A stretch of DNA of 21,868 nucleotides from Bacteroidaceae bacterium. Lineage in GTDB: Bacteria > Bacteroidota > Bacteroidia > Bacteroidales > Bacteroidaceae. Positions 7,802 to 15,175 of this stretch are shown here, in pieces (positions within the stretch are counted from its first letter, which is position 1; each line of letters starts with the position of its first letter). A program made the translations under genes and the position numbers. The stretch is from the NCBI GenBank assembly GCA_017619585.1, contig JAFZSA010000003.1:1-21868 (forward strand). The letters are read 5' to 3'. The notes beneath the pieces are model-generated. The model had not been told where the DNA came from and ran no database searches. It saw only the letters and a list, made by a program, of their open reading frames with translations.

Positions 7802-8965
7802 TTATTCGTCTTTAAAAATTTCCTTGAGTGTCTTTTTCAACTTCTCAGTATCGTTGCTGCCTGCCCCTCGAAAAACGACGTTCCCTGACGGGTCGATGAT
7901 AAAAATGGTCGGATAACTAGAAACATTATATCTGTTGGCCATATTGGTTGAATCGTTCAGCAATTCGCAGGCATGAGTCCAGTTCATATTGAGTTCGCTG
8001 ATGAGCTCTTTTAGTTTTGGCATTGTCATCTTGTCCCTCTCATTGGCTATGCTGATGATTTTCAAGGCTGGGTACTGTTCGTGTATCTCTACAAGATGCG
8101 GAACAAGGGCTATGCAGGGATTGCACCACGACCCCCAGAAGTCGAGTAGCGTATAGCCCTTGCCAAGCTTTATAGTCTTGCCTTTCAAGTCCTTCGATGC
8201 AAAATTGGGGGCGCGGAATCCTACAAAGGGAAAGACGGGCTTAGTGTTTTCTTTGAGCAGAGTTATGCTGAGGCGACACTGCTGGTTGGCATAATTCAAG
8301 TCAAGAAAACGGAATATAAGGCTGTCACGTATCACGGGAAACTGGACTTCTGTCAACAAGTTTTTGTCTAATAAAGCTCTTGCCAGTGCGTCGTTGTTAG
8401 ACGGCATTGAATCGATGATAGCAAACTCCGACCTGTCGTATGCCGAGCAAATATAATACGTTTTCCCGTTGTGGAAGAATTTTCCGGTGCAAAAATCGTG
8501 TACGCTCAACATTGGGACGAAGTCGTCGAAAGCGTGAAGGATTGTATATGTAGTGTTTCCCCTAGCAACCCCATTGATGTATATTTTGGGCGAAACCCAG
8601 ATGTCGGCATATCGTTGTGGAATGAAATTGCGGGCATCCTCAATCTGATGTCGGGTGAAGGTGTATCGATAGTCGTTCGTAAAGTCATGGTCGCTGTTGA
8701 TATCCAACGAACAGAAATAGGTACCGTTAGTGCTATCTCTACCTATTGCACAGAGTATGCCACGCGATTCGTATAGGTGAAATGATGCCGTGTCCGTAGG
8801 CAATCCTTTTATTGGCATTGTCTCTCTATGCATCATGAACACATTCGTGCCTATGACATTCTGGAGTTTCATTTCCATTCCGACGCAGATAGTATCGATA
8901 GTTTGTCCCTGCACCGCCATAGCGACGAGGGCGAGCAGTGCGGTGATGATGATTTGCTTCATCAT
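7802..8965 (-). CDS. Exported TlpA-family thioredoxin-like protein (WCNPC active site)
   Basis: The 387-aa protein has a signal peptide (MMKQIIITALLALVAMAVQGQ) and a ~230-residue N-terminal region I do not recognise, with extra cysteines in HDFCTGKF and YYICSAYD. A C-terminal thioredoxin fold starts near residue 250 (FRAPNFASKDLKGKTIKL, as in AhpC/TSA-TlpA proteins). The active site is W280-C281-N-P-C284 in TLLDFWGSWCNPC, and the cis-proline motif is present (VSSYPTIFIID). Proteins of this type exchange disulfides in the periplasm or at the outer membrane. The N in the dipeptide between the cysteines differs from the usual GP and would be expected to tune the redox potential. The gene overlaps the upstream 626-aa gene by 4 bp (ATGA). 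The second ATG at 8962 gives a leader aligning better with its paralogues, so it may be the true start. Confidence 0.9.
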   Translation of the reverse strand: MMKQIIITALLALVAMAVQGQTIDTICVGMEMKLQNVIGTNVFMMHRETMPIKGLPTDTASFHLYESRGILCAIGRDSTNGTYFCSLDINSDHDFTNDYRYTFTRHQIEDARNFIPQRYADIWVSPKIYINGVARGNTTYTILHAFDDFVPMLSVHDFCTGKFFHNGKTYYICSAYDRSEFAIIDSMPSNNDALARALLDKNLLTEVQFPVIRDSLIFRFLDLNYANQQCRLSITLLKENTKPVFPFVGFRAPNFASKDLKGKTIKLGKGYTLLDFWGSWCNPCIALVPHLVEIHEQYPALKIISIANERDKMTMPKLKELISELNMNWTHACELLNDSTNMANRYNVSSYPTIFIIDPSGNVVFRGAGSNDTEKLKKTLKEIFKDE

Positions 8966-10842
8966 TTATTTAATGCTTTGTTTATCTCTTCTTTAAACGT
9001 TTCAGCTCCTGGGAATCCGACGATTGTGTAGGTCTGATTGCCATTGGCATCATAAATGGCGTAGGTAGGGATACCATGGGATTCGTACTTGTCAAGGATG
9101 TAGTTGTACTGCTCTTTTGTCAGATAGTAGTGGTCACCGTCTATGTCCTGAATCATCTCCTGCCAAGTGGCAAGGGGCGAAGAGGGCGATGTGATATAGA
9201 CGAACAGGACGTTCTTGCCTTTCATCTCCTCCTTCATAGGCTTCATTGCCTTATGACCGGCACGACAGGGACCGCACCATGTTGCCCAGATATCAATGAC
9301 TACCGTCTTGCCCTTATATTTATCAAGGATGGTCTTCAGGATGTTCTCAGGGGCCACATCATCATACTTCTTATAGAAGACGCTCTCCTTATTGGCCAGT
9401 TCCTGGGCAATACGCTTCTGTTCAGCCTGATATTCACGGATAACGTCCTTGCAATCCTCAGGAGCATCTCCGTTGAGGAATCCTTCAACAGGATCTTTGT
9501 GTTTAGCATAAACTACTTGAAGTTTGCCTCCTACTCCCAAAAGACTTGGTATATCACGAAGATAGTAGTTATAGGGATTCTTAGTTAGGTTAGATAACGT
9601 TAACGACTCCCAGAACGCCTTGCTGCAGGGGGATGCAGGCTCATCCAGATACTTACAGGTGTAAGCCTTTTCTTCCGCTGTCAGAGGAAGCATATCCTTA
9701 CACTTCTGGTATTTCTCTTTGTAATTCTCATAATTCTGGCAGACAGTACCTTCTTCGTCTACATAATATACGCAGAATACACCAGCAAAGTTGCGTGTCC
9801 ATTTCACATAATTCTCCTCTACCCCCATACACAACAGGTCTTTGGCAGCAGTAGTGTATTTTGAAGACTTGATTTTGGAGATGCGCTGGTTGAAGATGTC
9901 CGTCAGGCACTTCTTTCGTTCAGCAGGTGTGTTGCAATCCTTCACTTTCAGATAGGTCTGATCATCATCTGTAAAGGAATCAAACTTGGCATCAGCATCC
10001 GACAAATCCATATTGGTTTTGGCAAGGTTCCCCTTGAAAGCCACAAACGGGCGATTGTCACTAGTTACCTTCATCAGAATAGAGGTCTCCTGTCCTGGAG
10101 CAACAACTATATTAGAGAAAGCCATTCCTTGTATGCCAACATACACCTCGCGCGTCAGCCACAGGGGTATTTCAACCTTAACAGTACCGTCATCAGCAAA
10201 CGGGAACTCCTTCTCGAAACGTTCCCTTGAACCCAAAGGTGTAAAGCCACCCACATGGAGCTCCATTTTCATGGCAGGCTTATAACCCAGCATCTTAACC
10301 TTGATGGTGGCCACACCTTTATTGATTTTAGCAGCAGGCAGGGTTTCGTCCTTGGCGTACTTCACATCCTTCCAGTCGTCAGGCAGCACCAGCTTCTGCT
10401 TTGTCTTGCCATCGCAGATGTCCCAGAACTTGAAATCGCGTTCGCCATAGCCTTCCATGAAGTCCATCTGTTTGGTGTCAAGGGGTACAGGCTTGAAATG
10501 TAAAGCCAAATTGAGCTTCCCGCTTTTAGGCACCTCGAAGAAAGTATCCAACGGGAAATCTGTTTCTTCCCCAGAAGTCTTTGCTCCACTGGTAATGGCG
10601 TACTTACTACCGTCTGGCGTCTGCAAAAACGAATTCTTACTAAAGCTGAACTTACCACCCGGATAATAGTCGGCATGCACATGCAGCACCGTCTCCGTCT
10701 GCTTCAGTTCTACCTTGGTGATTTTGAATTCACCTGTACTTTCTCCTATAAAAGCTGATGGATTCTTCCATACAACTGTTTTCTGTGCCACAGCTGTCAA
10801 ACAGAAGACAGCCAGCAGCGCGGTAATGATTGTGTGCTTCAT
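8962..10842 (-). CDS. Exported TlpA-family thioredoxin-like protein with large N-terminal domain (WCGPC)
   Basis: The 626-aa protein has a signal peptide (MKHTIITALLAVFCLTAVAQ), then a long beta-rich region (~21-270) also seen in the 689-aa paralogue: LHFKPVPLDTKQMDFMEGY here corresponds to MHFEPMPKKVKIFDFIEGD there. A helical connector (~270-490) follows, then a C-terminal thioredoxin domain. The active site is W522-C523-G-P-C526 in TVVIDIWATWCGPC, and the cis-proline loop is SHGIPTYAIYD, both intact. It should be a periplasmic or outer-membrane thiol-disulfide protein; the substrate is unknown. The beta-rich domain plus linker before TlpA is typical of Bacteroidetes proteins with DUF4369-like N-termini (family knowledge). 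A candidate promoter sits in the 84 bp upstream. The downstream TlpA gene overlaps its stop, so it heads a run that continues to 5279. Confidence 0.92.
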   Translation of the reverse strand: MKHTIITALLAVFCLTAVAQKTVVWKNPSAFIGESTGEFKITKVELKQTETVLHVHADYYPGGKFSFSKNSFLQTPDGSKYAITSGAKTSGEETDFPLDTFFEVPKSGKLNLALHFKPVPLDTKQMDFMEGYGERDFKFWDICDGKTKQKLVLPDDWKDVKYAKDETLPAAKINKGVATIKVKMLGYKPAMKMELHVGGFTPLGSRERFEKEFPFADDGTVKVEIPLWLTREVYVGIQGMAFSNIVVAPGQETSILMKVTSDNRPFVAFKGNLAKTNMDLSDADAKFDSFTDDDQTYLKVKDCNTPAERKKCLTDIFNQRISKIKSSKYTTAAKDLLCMGVEENYVKWTRNFAGVFCVYYVDEEGTVCQNYENYKEKYQKCKDMLPLTAEEKAYTCKYLDEPASPCSKAFWESLTLSNLTKNPYNYYLRDIPSLLGVGGKLQVVYAKHKDPVEGFLNGDAPEDCKDVIREYQAEQKRIAQELANKESVFYKKYDDVAPENILKTILDKYKGKTVVIDIWATWCGPCRAGHKAMKPMKEEMKGKNVLFVYITSPSSPLATWQEMIQDIDGDHYYLTKEQYNYILDKYESHGIPTYAIYDANGNQTYTIVGFPGAETFKEEINKALNK

Positions 10843-10894
10843 TGTTTTATTTATTGTCTTTTATTTACGCGAGCCTCTGTTTTCTAAAACGTCA

Positions 10895-10924
10895 CAAACT
10901 AATGGCTTTTGACCTTCACGGCAA
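10895..10924 (-). promoter_or_regulatory. Candidate promoter for the 626-aa TlpA gene and downstream run
   Basis: On the minus strand TTG (10924-10922) and TTAGTTTG (10902-10895) are separated by 19 nt, one mismatch from the Bacteroidetes -33/-7 form. The -33 box falls just after the stop codon of the 199-aa gene, and the start codon at 10842 lies about 50 bp further on. Confidence 0.5.
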
Positions 10925-10926
10925 AA

Positions 10927-11526
10927 TTAGTCCTTGGGGTAAAGGCGCTTGAACACTTTTGTCAGGGACTCAACCTCAGGAAGCAGACTTTTCAGTTCGT
11001 CCTCGTTCTGGTTCTTAACGGCAGTCATGGCTTTTTCCAACACATCCGTCAGTCTCTTGCAGTTGCTTCCGTTATCTGGCGACCATATTGTGGCAAGACG
11101 GATATGATTCCCAAAGAAGTATGTGGTTCCGTCGAATCCTATTCGTTCATCATTGAACATACATGTCTTGACAGCATGTTCAATTAAGTCAGAAAACTTC
11201 ATGGCTGTGGCCTTGTCTGTCTTAACTTCTATAGAGTCAATCTTCAATTTTGCCTCACCAGGTCCAGCCTCTTTATTCACGACACACTTCTTCACCTGCA
11301 GTCGTTCAGTTTGACCATAACCATAATATACGTATAATGCTGAGGGGAAATCCTCCATAGGTGTAGGAAACTTAAGCATCTGTTGTCTTGCCGTTTTAGA
11401 AAGCCAAGTCCCAAATTCCCTTTTTCCCCACGACTCCTGATGAAGTTGTGTCATGGGCTCCAATCTACTCTGTGCCTGTGCGCCAATGGCAACCACCATC
11501 AGCAATGCAAAGATTGTTCGTTTCAT
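10927..11526 (-). CDS. Small exported protein of unknown function
   Basis: The 199-aa protein has a signal peptide (MKRTIFALLMVVAIGAQAQ) of the same MKRT-type found on two other genes here. The mature part has no CxxC and no motif I recognise. A middle segment (KLKIDSIEVKTDKATAMKFSDLIEHAVKTCMF) reads as a strand followed by an amphipathic helix. The segment FDGTTYFFGNHIRLATIWSP looks like beta hairpins, and the C-terminal half (LTDVLEKAMTAVKNQNEDELKSLLPEVESLTK) is helical. It is driven by the promoter in cassette copy A and is probably the first gene of the run leading into the 626-aa TlpA gene, 84 bp downstream, although that gene has its own candidate promoter. I cannot name a function; an envelope protein working with the TlpA set is a positional inference. 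Confidence 0.8.
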   Translation of the reverse strand: MKRTIFALLMVVAIGAQAQSRLEPMTQLHQESWGKREFGTWLSKTARQQMLKFPTPMEDFPSALYVYYGYGQTERLQVKKCVVNKEAGPGEAKLKIDSIEVKTDKATAMKFSDLIEHAVKTCMFNDERIGFDGTTYFFGNHIRLATIWSPDNGSNCKRLTDVLEKAMTAVKNQNEDELKSLLPEVESLTKVFKRLYPKD

Positions 11527-11577
11527 AATAGTGTGTGTTTTTAGTTTAAAATTAATACCTTTCTAATATTATATACG

Positions 11578-11607
11578 CAAAACTACGAAAAAGATTGCTT
11601 AACCCAA
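11578..11607 (-). promoter_or_regulatory. Promoter of the 199-aa gene (cassette copy A)
   Basis: On the minus strand TTG at 11607-11605, a 19-nt spacer, and TAGTTTTG at 11585-11578 match the Bacteroidetes sigma consensus. The expected start of transcription is near 11571, giving a ~45-nt leader. An 8-bp inverted repeat (11579-11586 with 11619-11626) brackets the -33 box and includes most of the -7 box, so it could be an operator. Confidence 0.7.
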
Positions 11608-11639
11608 TGAACCTTTAAGTAGTTTTAGTACGTTTTAAC

Positions 11640-11675
11640 AAAAAAATGTGCCCGATTTAGAAACTCAAGGCACAT
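11640..11675 (-). terminator. Terminator after the ATPase gene (cassette copy A)
   Basis: On the minus strand ATGTGCC (11675-11669) pairs with GGCACAT (11652-11646), followed by a run of seven T residues (complement of 11640-11646). The plus strand also has CTTTT after the stem, but there is no plus-strand gene to end. Confidence 0.75.
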
Positions 11676-11722
11676 CTTTTATTATACAGAAATCTTCAAA
11701 CTGCAAGGATAAACCACGTTAG

Positions 11723-12847
11723 TTACCTATTCATCCACAATTTGAAAACAGGATCTTCCAAAAAGATACCATCTTCGGTGACATCAATCAGTTCACGCTC
11801 AAGGAGAGCTGTCTTAATACGAGAAATATTCGATTTGGTTCCAAGGTTATATTCCTCCAGAACAGCCTTACTGCCGAAATCAGTATGAACACCTCTACAT
11901 AAAGCACGAATAAAATTCAGCTGGTATGATGTCAAGCCTTGTATTTGCTGTTCAAAAAGACCTGAGCATTGTGACATAAGTGCCTGCACACCATTTTCAA
12001 AATCTTGCTCCGTTGTTTCCTTTTCCGTCTCTGCCAAGACATTCCACGCCAATTGCTGAACATACGAAGAATGATTATCTACCTTCTCGCAGATACGCCG
12101 TGCCAGTTCTTCTGAAATTATCTTTCCCTGTTTCTCGAATCGGGTACATATGAATTTCACCCAATCATCCGTCGGAATCTTATCCAAATACATCATCTCG
12201 CCAAATTGATAAAAGGGCATCTTCCTATTCTGAAACAACTTTGTCATCAAATGTTTCTTGCTTCCAAAAAGACAATAAGATACATTTTGTTGGTGCTGCC
12301 AGATACCACGAAGGCGCTTCTGCACAGTAAGCGAATCACCGAATTCTCCTATTTGTTGAAACTCATCTATACATATAATAAGATGTACGCCTTGCTCTTG
12401 AGCTATCAGTTCAGGCAATTGGAGGATTTCTTCGGGCTGATAGTTTTGTGGGGTTATGCCAAGCGAAAGAGATATTTCCGACATAGGCTCTGGCGAGAAA
12501 GAAATCTTTGGTGACAACCTTACCAAGAAACGCTTGATATTATCCAACACTTGTTCTGTCTTGGTAGCTGTTTCTTTCAATAGCACGGACGCAAAACGAT
12601 TATAAAAATCATATTCGCTTCGGCAATCATATATATCCATGTAAACAACCTTGATGGTGGGGTCTGTGATCTCTGACTTCACCTTCTTTACAATGGAACT
12701 CTTTCCCATACGCCGAGGCGAGATAAGTATCACATTGATGCCATTCTCAAAATCCAGTTTCAGACGTTTTGTTTCCTTTACCCTATCAGTAAAATTCTCG
12801 CCTTCTACAGACATTCCATATACAAAAGCCCTATTCATAACCTGCAT
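11723..12847 (-). CDS. Orphan AAA/STAND-type ATP-binding protein
   Basis: From the ATG at 12847 the protein is 374 aa. The N-terminal motif GENFTDRVKETKRL is the usual opening of the ATPase_2 (PF01637-like) group. Walker A is SPRRMGKSS (residues ~43-51) and Walker B is HLIICIDEFQQI (D161-E162). A C-terminal winged-helix-like end (SNISRIKTALLERELIDV...EDPVFKLWMNR) is also typical. It is cytosolic and there is no membrane segment. The family occurs in many copies in Bacteroidales and archaea, with poorly known roles. The open frame extends to 12913, but that extension overlaps a terminator and lies upstream of the -7 box, so I reject it; 12838 (MNRAFVYG) is another possible start. It breaks the TlpA array, has its own promoter, and looks AT-richer than the TlpA genes, so it may be an insertion. 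Confidence 0.88.
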   Translation of the reverse strand: MQVMNRAFVYGMSVEGENFTDRVKETKRLKLDFENGINVILISPRRMGKSSIVKKVKSEITDPTIKVVYMDIYDCRSEYDFYNRFASVLLKETATKTEQVLDNIKRFLVRLSPKISFSPEPMSEISLSLGITPQNYQPEEILQLPELIAQEQGVHLIICIDEFQQIGEFGDSLTVQKRLRGIWQHQQNVSYCLFGSKKHLMTKLFQNRKMPFYQFGEMMYLDKIPTDDWVKFICTRFEKQGKIISEELARRICEKVDNHSSYVQQLAWNVLAETEKETTEQDFENGVQALMSQCSGLFEQQIQGLTSYQLNFIRALCRGVHTDFGSKAVLEEYNLGTKSNISRIKTALLERELIDVTEDGIFLEDPVFKLWMNR

Positions 12848-12867
12848 TTTTAATATGTTTTCGTCTG

Positions 12868-12899
12868 CAAATATATTCAACAAAAAAATGGTACACAAA
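12868..12899 (-). promoter_or_regulatory. Promoter of the ATPase gene, overlapping the upstream terminator
   Basis: On the minus strand TTTG (12899-12896), a 20-nt spacer and TATATTTG (12875-12868) match the Bacteroidetes consensus closely. The -33 box lies inside one arm of the terminator hairpin. The expected transcript start is near 12861, leaving a ~14-nt leader to the ATG at 12847. Confidence 0.7.
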
Positions 12900-12927
12900 C
12901 TTGTGGACCACAAAGTTGTGTACCATT
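12882..12927 (-). terminator. Strong terminator between the two-gene TlpA operon and the ATPase gene
   Basis: Arms of 20 nt (12887-12906 and 12908-12927) are complementary except at two adjacent internal positions. Read on the minus strand they are followed by a run of seven T residues (complement of 12882-12888). This is the longest hairpin in the window. There is no T-run on the plus strand. Confidence 0.85.
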
Positions 12928-13012
12928 ATGATTATTTAACAGAAAAGATTATCACACCTGCCAAAAGTAAGTTGAAAAATTTCTTGAATGAATAAAATTG
13001 GCGAAGATGTCC

Positions 13013-13054
13013 CTATACTGCGCAGAACAAGTACTGAAGGATAACGCGTTTCAT
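13013..13054 (-). pseudogene. 13-codon leader relic after the 689-aa TlpA gene
   Basis: ATG at 13054-13052 opens MKRVILQYLFCAV then TAG (13015-13013). The codons ACA-ATG-AAA-CG and the MKR start resemble the leaders of array genes (MKRTFIALLA, MKRTIFALLM). It lies 48 bp after the stop of the 689-aa gene and before the operon terminator. It is probably the remnant of another array member, but the ORF is very short and could be chance. The rest of 12928-13101 holds nothing else I can support. Confidence 0.3.
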
Positions 13055-13101
13055 TGTCTTGTATTATTCTATTATATATACAGATAAAACCTTAAAGCAA
13101 T

Positions 13102-15171
13102 TTATTTCAGTTTCTCTTTCAGTATCTTTAGTTCATTGTCGAAGTTATAAAAACCGTTCAGTCGCAAGTCATCACGGACACGGCGGCAATCTGGGGTGAT
13201 TGTCTCGTAGTGGGGAATACCGCTGAATTGGAACATCTCCTCCAGGCGTCTGAAATCTTCATTGGTGACGCAAACAGCCTCTTCATCAGCCAGCCATTCG
13301 TTTATGTACTTGTGATAGGCATCACTACCCTCTGCCGTACGTTCTCCTGCAATGAAGATAAGCTTTACATCATTCATCTTGGCAATCTCGGCCCTCTTCT
13401 CTTTACTGCTCTGAATGGCAGAACGGCAAGGACCGCAACCCATTCCCCAGAAGTCGATAATTAGGAAACGCCCTGGATATTTGGCAGAGAGACTGCGGAT
13501 GAGATCAGCAGCTGGATTATCTTCAGGCAAAGGAGTAGAAAGTTCCTTCTGCGCCATCTTATAGGCATAGAGCTGTTCTGCCTTCTGGCGGAAATAGGGA
13601 TGAGTAAGCGCTTCCAAGTAGATGGGATAAACATTACTGAGAGCAGTAATGTTATTCACCACTTCTTGGCGTTCTTCTGCTGTCATTGTGGTATCGGCAA
13701 GAATACTGGGAATTTCTTCTTCATCGTCTCGCCACTGGTTAAAATGGCTGAGAATCTCGCCATAGATACAGAGTTGTGTCATCAGATTATCCTTGTCAGT
13801 ACCCATTAGGTCACGAAGGGCGATCTGTAGGTTCGCCAACTTCATCTTCTCATTCTCTACAGAAGGCTCATTGATAATGACTTCGCTATTATTGCTTAGA
13901 TTCTTGTACTTGCGGCTAGAAACAGGTCTTGCAAACTGTATACGGTTAAACGTAAAGTAATACCCGCTATTCTGGAAGAGCAGAGGATTGTCAAGGTCTA
14001 CATGATGCAATGCTATATAGTTCTTGTAGTCGCGTAGCGCCTCCCATTCCGTGCTGTCAATAATCTCACTATAGTAGACGCCGTCACGCACTTCCTGTTT
14101 CTCAAGCTCATATTCGCGGTACATTGCATAACTCATGTATGCAAAGGCATACAGAGCCTGTGCATCAGCAAGTGCCAACTGCACCTCCATCGGTGTAAAG
14201 CCATCATGTTTGCTCACTGTACCGATGCGATACATCAGGTTTTTCCACACTTCCTCTGCCTTCTGGTTGGCTTCAGAGAATTTCCCTTTGAACTGAATCA
14301 ACGGATTGGTTAGATCTGAGAGCGACAACTTAGACTTTAGCAAACGCCCAACTTCCTTGCTGCTACCATTGTTGTAAATGCATTCCAGTTGCCCGTTCTC
14401 ATTCTTCTTGACAGTTATATCTATTGTTTCACCAGGACGGGCAAAGAATGTCATTTCCCTAAAATCCACCTTAGAATTATCTGCGTAGAACGTTTCATGA
14501 GTAGGATAGCTGGCTAGGAACTTCTTCTGGAAGGTACCATCGGGTGCGATATCAAGCACGATGACACCACCTTCTTTGCTAAAAACGTCCTTTTGGTAAC
14601 TTTGCATCGAGGTAAAGCCGAACTGTTTGGCATCATAGCCTTCTATTCTTCCTTTGATGGTAATGGTATCAGTCTTGAACCAATCAGCAGGGACTGTCCA
14701 GGGATTATTCTTTGAGAGTTCCTGCAATGTAGGAGTCTTCAGCTTAGTCTTTTTATCATGGATGCCCAGTAGCATAAAGGCTCCTTCAGCATCGCCTTCT
14801 ATAAAATCGAAGATCTTAACCTTCTTGGGCATGGGCTCAAAGTGCATCGTGAAGTCAAGCTTACCACTCTCAGGCGATGTTACCCAACTGTTAAGTTTCA
14901 ATCCTTCAGCAGAACGCAGAGGATAGCGGTTTTTATTTTCGTCTATGAGATAACTTCCCTTGTCGAATCGGAAATTCTGCCCCTTGGGGTAATCAATTGT
15001 AAAATGAACGGTGGTTGCCGTGTCGGTCATGATCACTTCACGGGCTATCAGTTCTCCGTAATTAACGTTTACACTGGCCATTGACTCGGGGGCCTTGATG
15101 GTCTTAAACACTTTTGCCTGCCCCGTCAAACAGCCGAAGGCAAGCATGGCGGTAATGATGGTTTGCTTCAT
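13102..15171 (-). CDS. Exported TlpA-family thioredoxin-like protein with atypical GCGPC site
   Basis: The 689-aa protein has a signal peptide (MKQTIITAMLAFGCLTGQAK). Residues ~21-280 are a beta-rich region homologous by eye to that of the 626-aa protein, followed by a helical connector to ~540 and a C-terminal thioredoxin domain. The active site reads FWGMGCGPC, with G578-C579-G-P-C582. The two cysteines and GP are intact, but the tryptophan that normally precedes the first cysteine is glycine. The cis-proline loop is FSGIPHYETI. It should be periplasmic or outer-membrane attached and able to exchange disulfides; the Trp loss may alter substrate docking. The start lies 4 nt after the stop of the 555-aa gene, so the two are one operon under the copy B promoter. 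The terminator at 12927-12882 ends it. Confidence 0.92.
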   Translation of the reverse strand: MKQTIITAMLAFGCLTGQAKVFKTIKAPESMASVNVNYGELIAREVIMTDTATTVHFTIDYPKGQNFRFDKGSYLIDENKNRYPLRSAEGLKLNSWVTSPESGKLDFTMHFEPMPKKVKIFDFIEGDAEGAFMLLGIHDKKTKLKTPTLQELSKNNPWTVPADWFKTDTITIKGRIEGYDAKQFGFTSMQSYQKDVFSKEGGVIVLDIAPDGTFQKKFLASYPTHETFYADNSKVDFREMTFFARPGETIDITVKKNENGQLECIYNNGSSKEVGRLLKSKLSLSDLTNPLIQFKGKFSEANQKAEEVWKNLMYRIGTVSKHDGFTPMEVQLALADAQALYAFAYMSYAMYREYELEKQEVRDGVYYSEIIDSTEWEALRDYKNYIALHHVDLDNPLLFQNSGYYFTFNRIQFARPVSSRKYKNLSNNSEVIINEPSVENEKMKLANLQIALRDLMGTDKDNLMTQLCIYGEILSHFNQWRDDEEEIPSILADTTMTAEERQEVVNNITALSNVYPIYLEALTHPYFRQKAEQLYAYKMAQKELSTPLPEDNPAADLIRSLSAKYPGRFLIIDFWGMGCGPCRSAIQSSKEKRAEIAKMNDVKLIFIAGERTAEGSDAYHKYINEWLADEEAVCVTNEDFRRLEEMFQFSGIPHYETITPDCRRVRDDLRLNGFYNFDNELKILKEKLK

Positions 15172-15175
15172 TGTT

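Larger units (their letters stand above)
11527..11683 (-). repeat. Terminator-promoter cassette, copy A
   Basis: This intergenic block is nearly identical to 16844-17016 in the same orientation. Most differences are one 10-nt insertion in copy B between the start codon and the -7 box, small changes next to the start codon and scattered single bases. It contains, in minus-strand order, a terminator for the upstream gene (the ATPase) and a promoter for the downstream gene. Sequence similarity stops close to the start codon on one side and just past the terminator stem on the other. Confidence 0.9.

Noticed and set aside
9076..9588. 170-codon plus-strand ORF opposite the 626-aa TlpA gene
   Set aside because: The opposite frame contains the WCGPC thioredoxin domain; this one has no recognisable protein features.
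11723..12847. Transposase or insertion sequence at the ATPase
   Set aside because: It has Walker A and B motifs and a winged-helix-like end but no transposase catalytic triad; the nearby palindrome is a terminator, and no flanking target duplication is visible.
12848..12913. N-terminal extension of the ATPase (MWSTSLCTIF...)
   Set aside because: The extension overlaps the terminator hairpin and lies upstream of the -7 box; the family normally begins near the MNRAFVYG segment.
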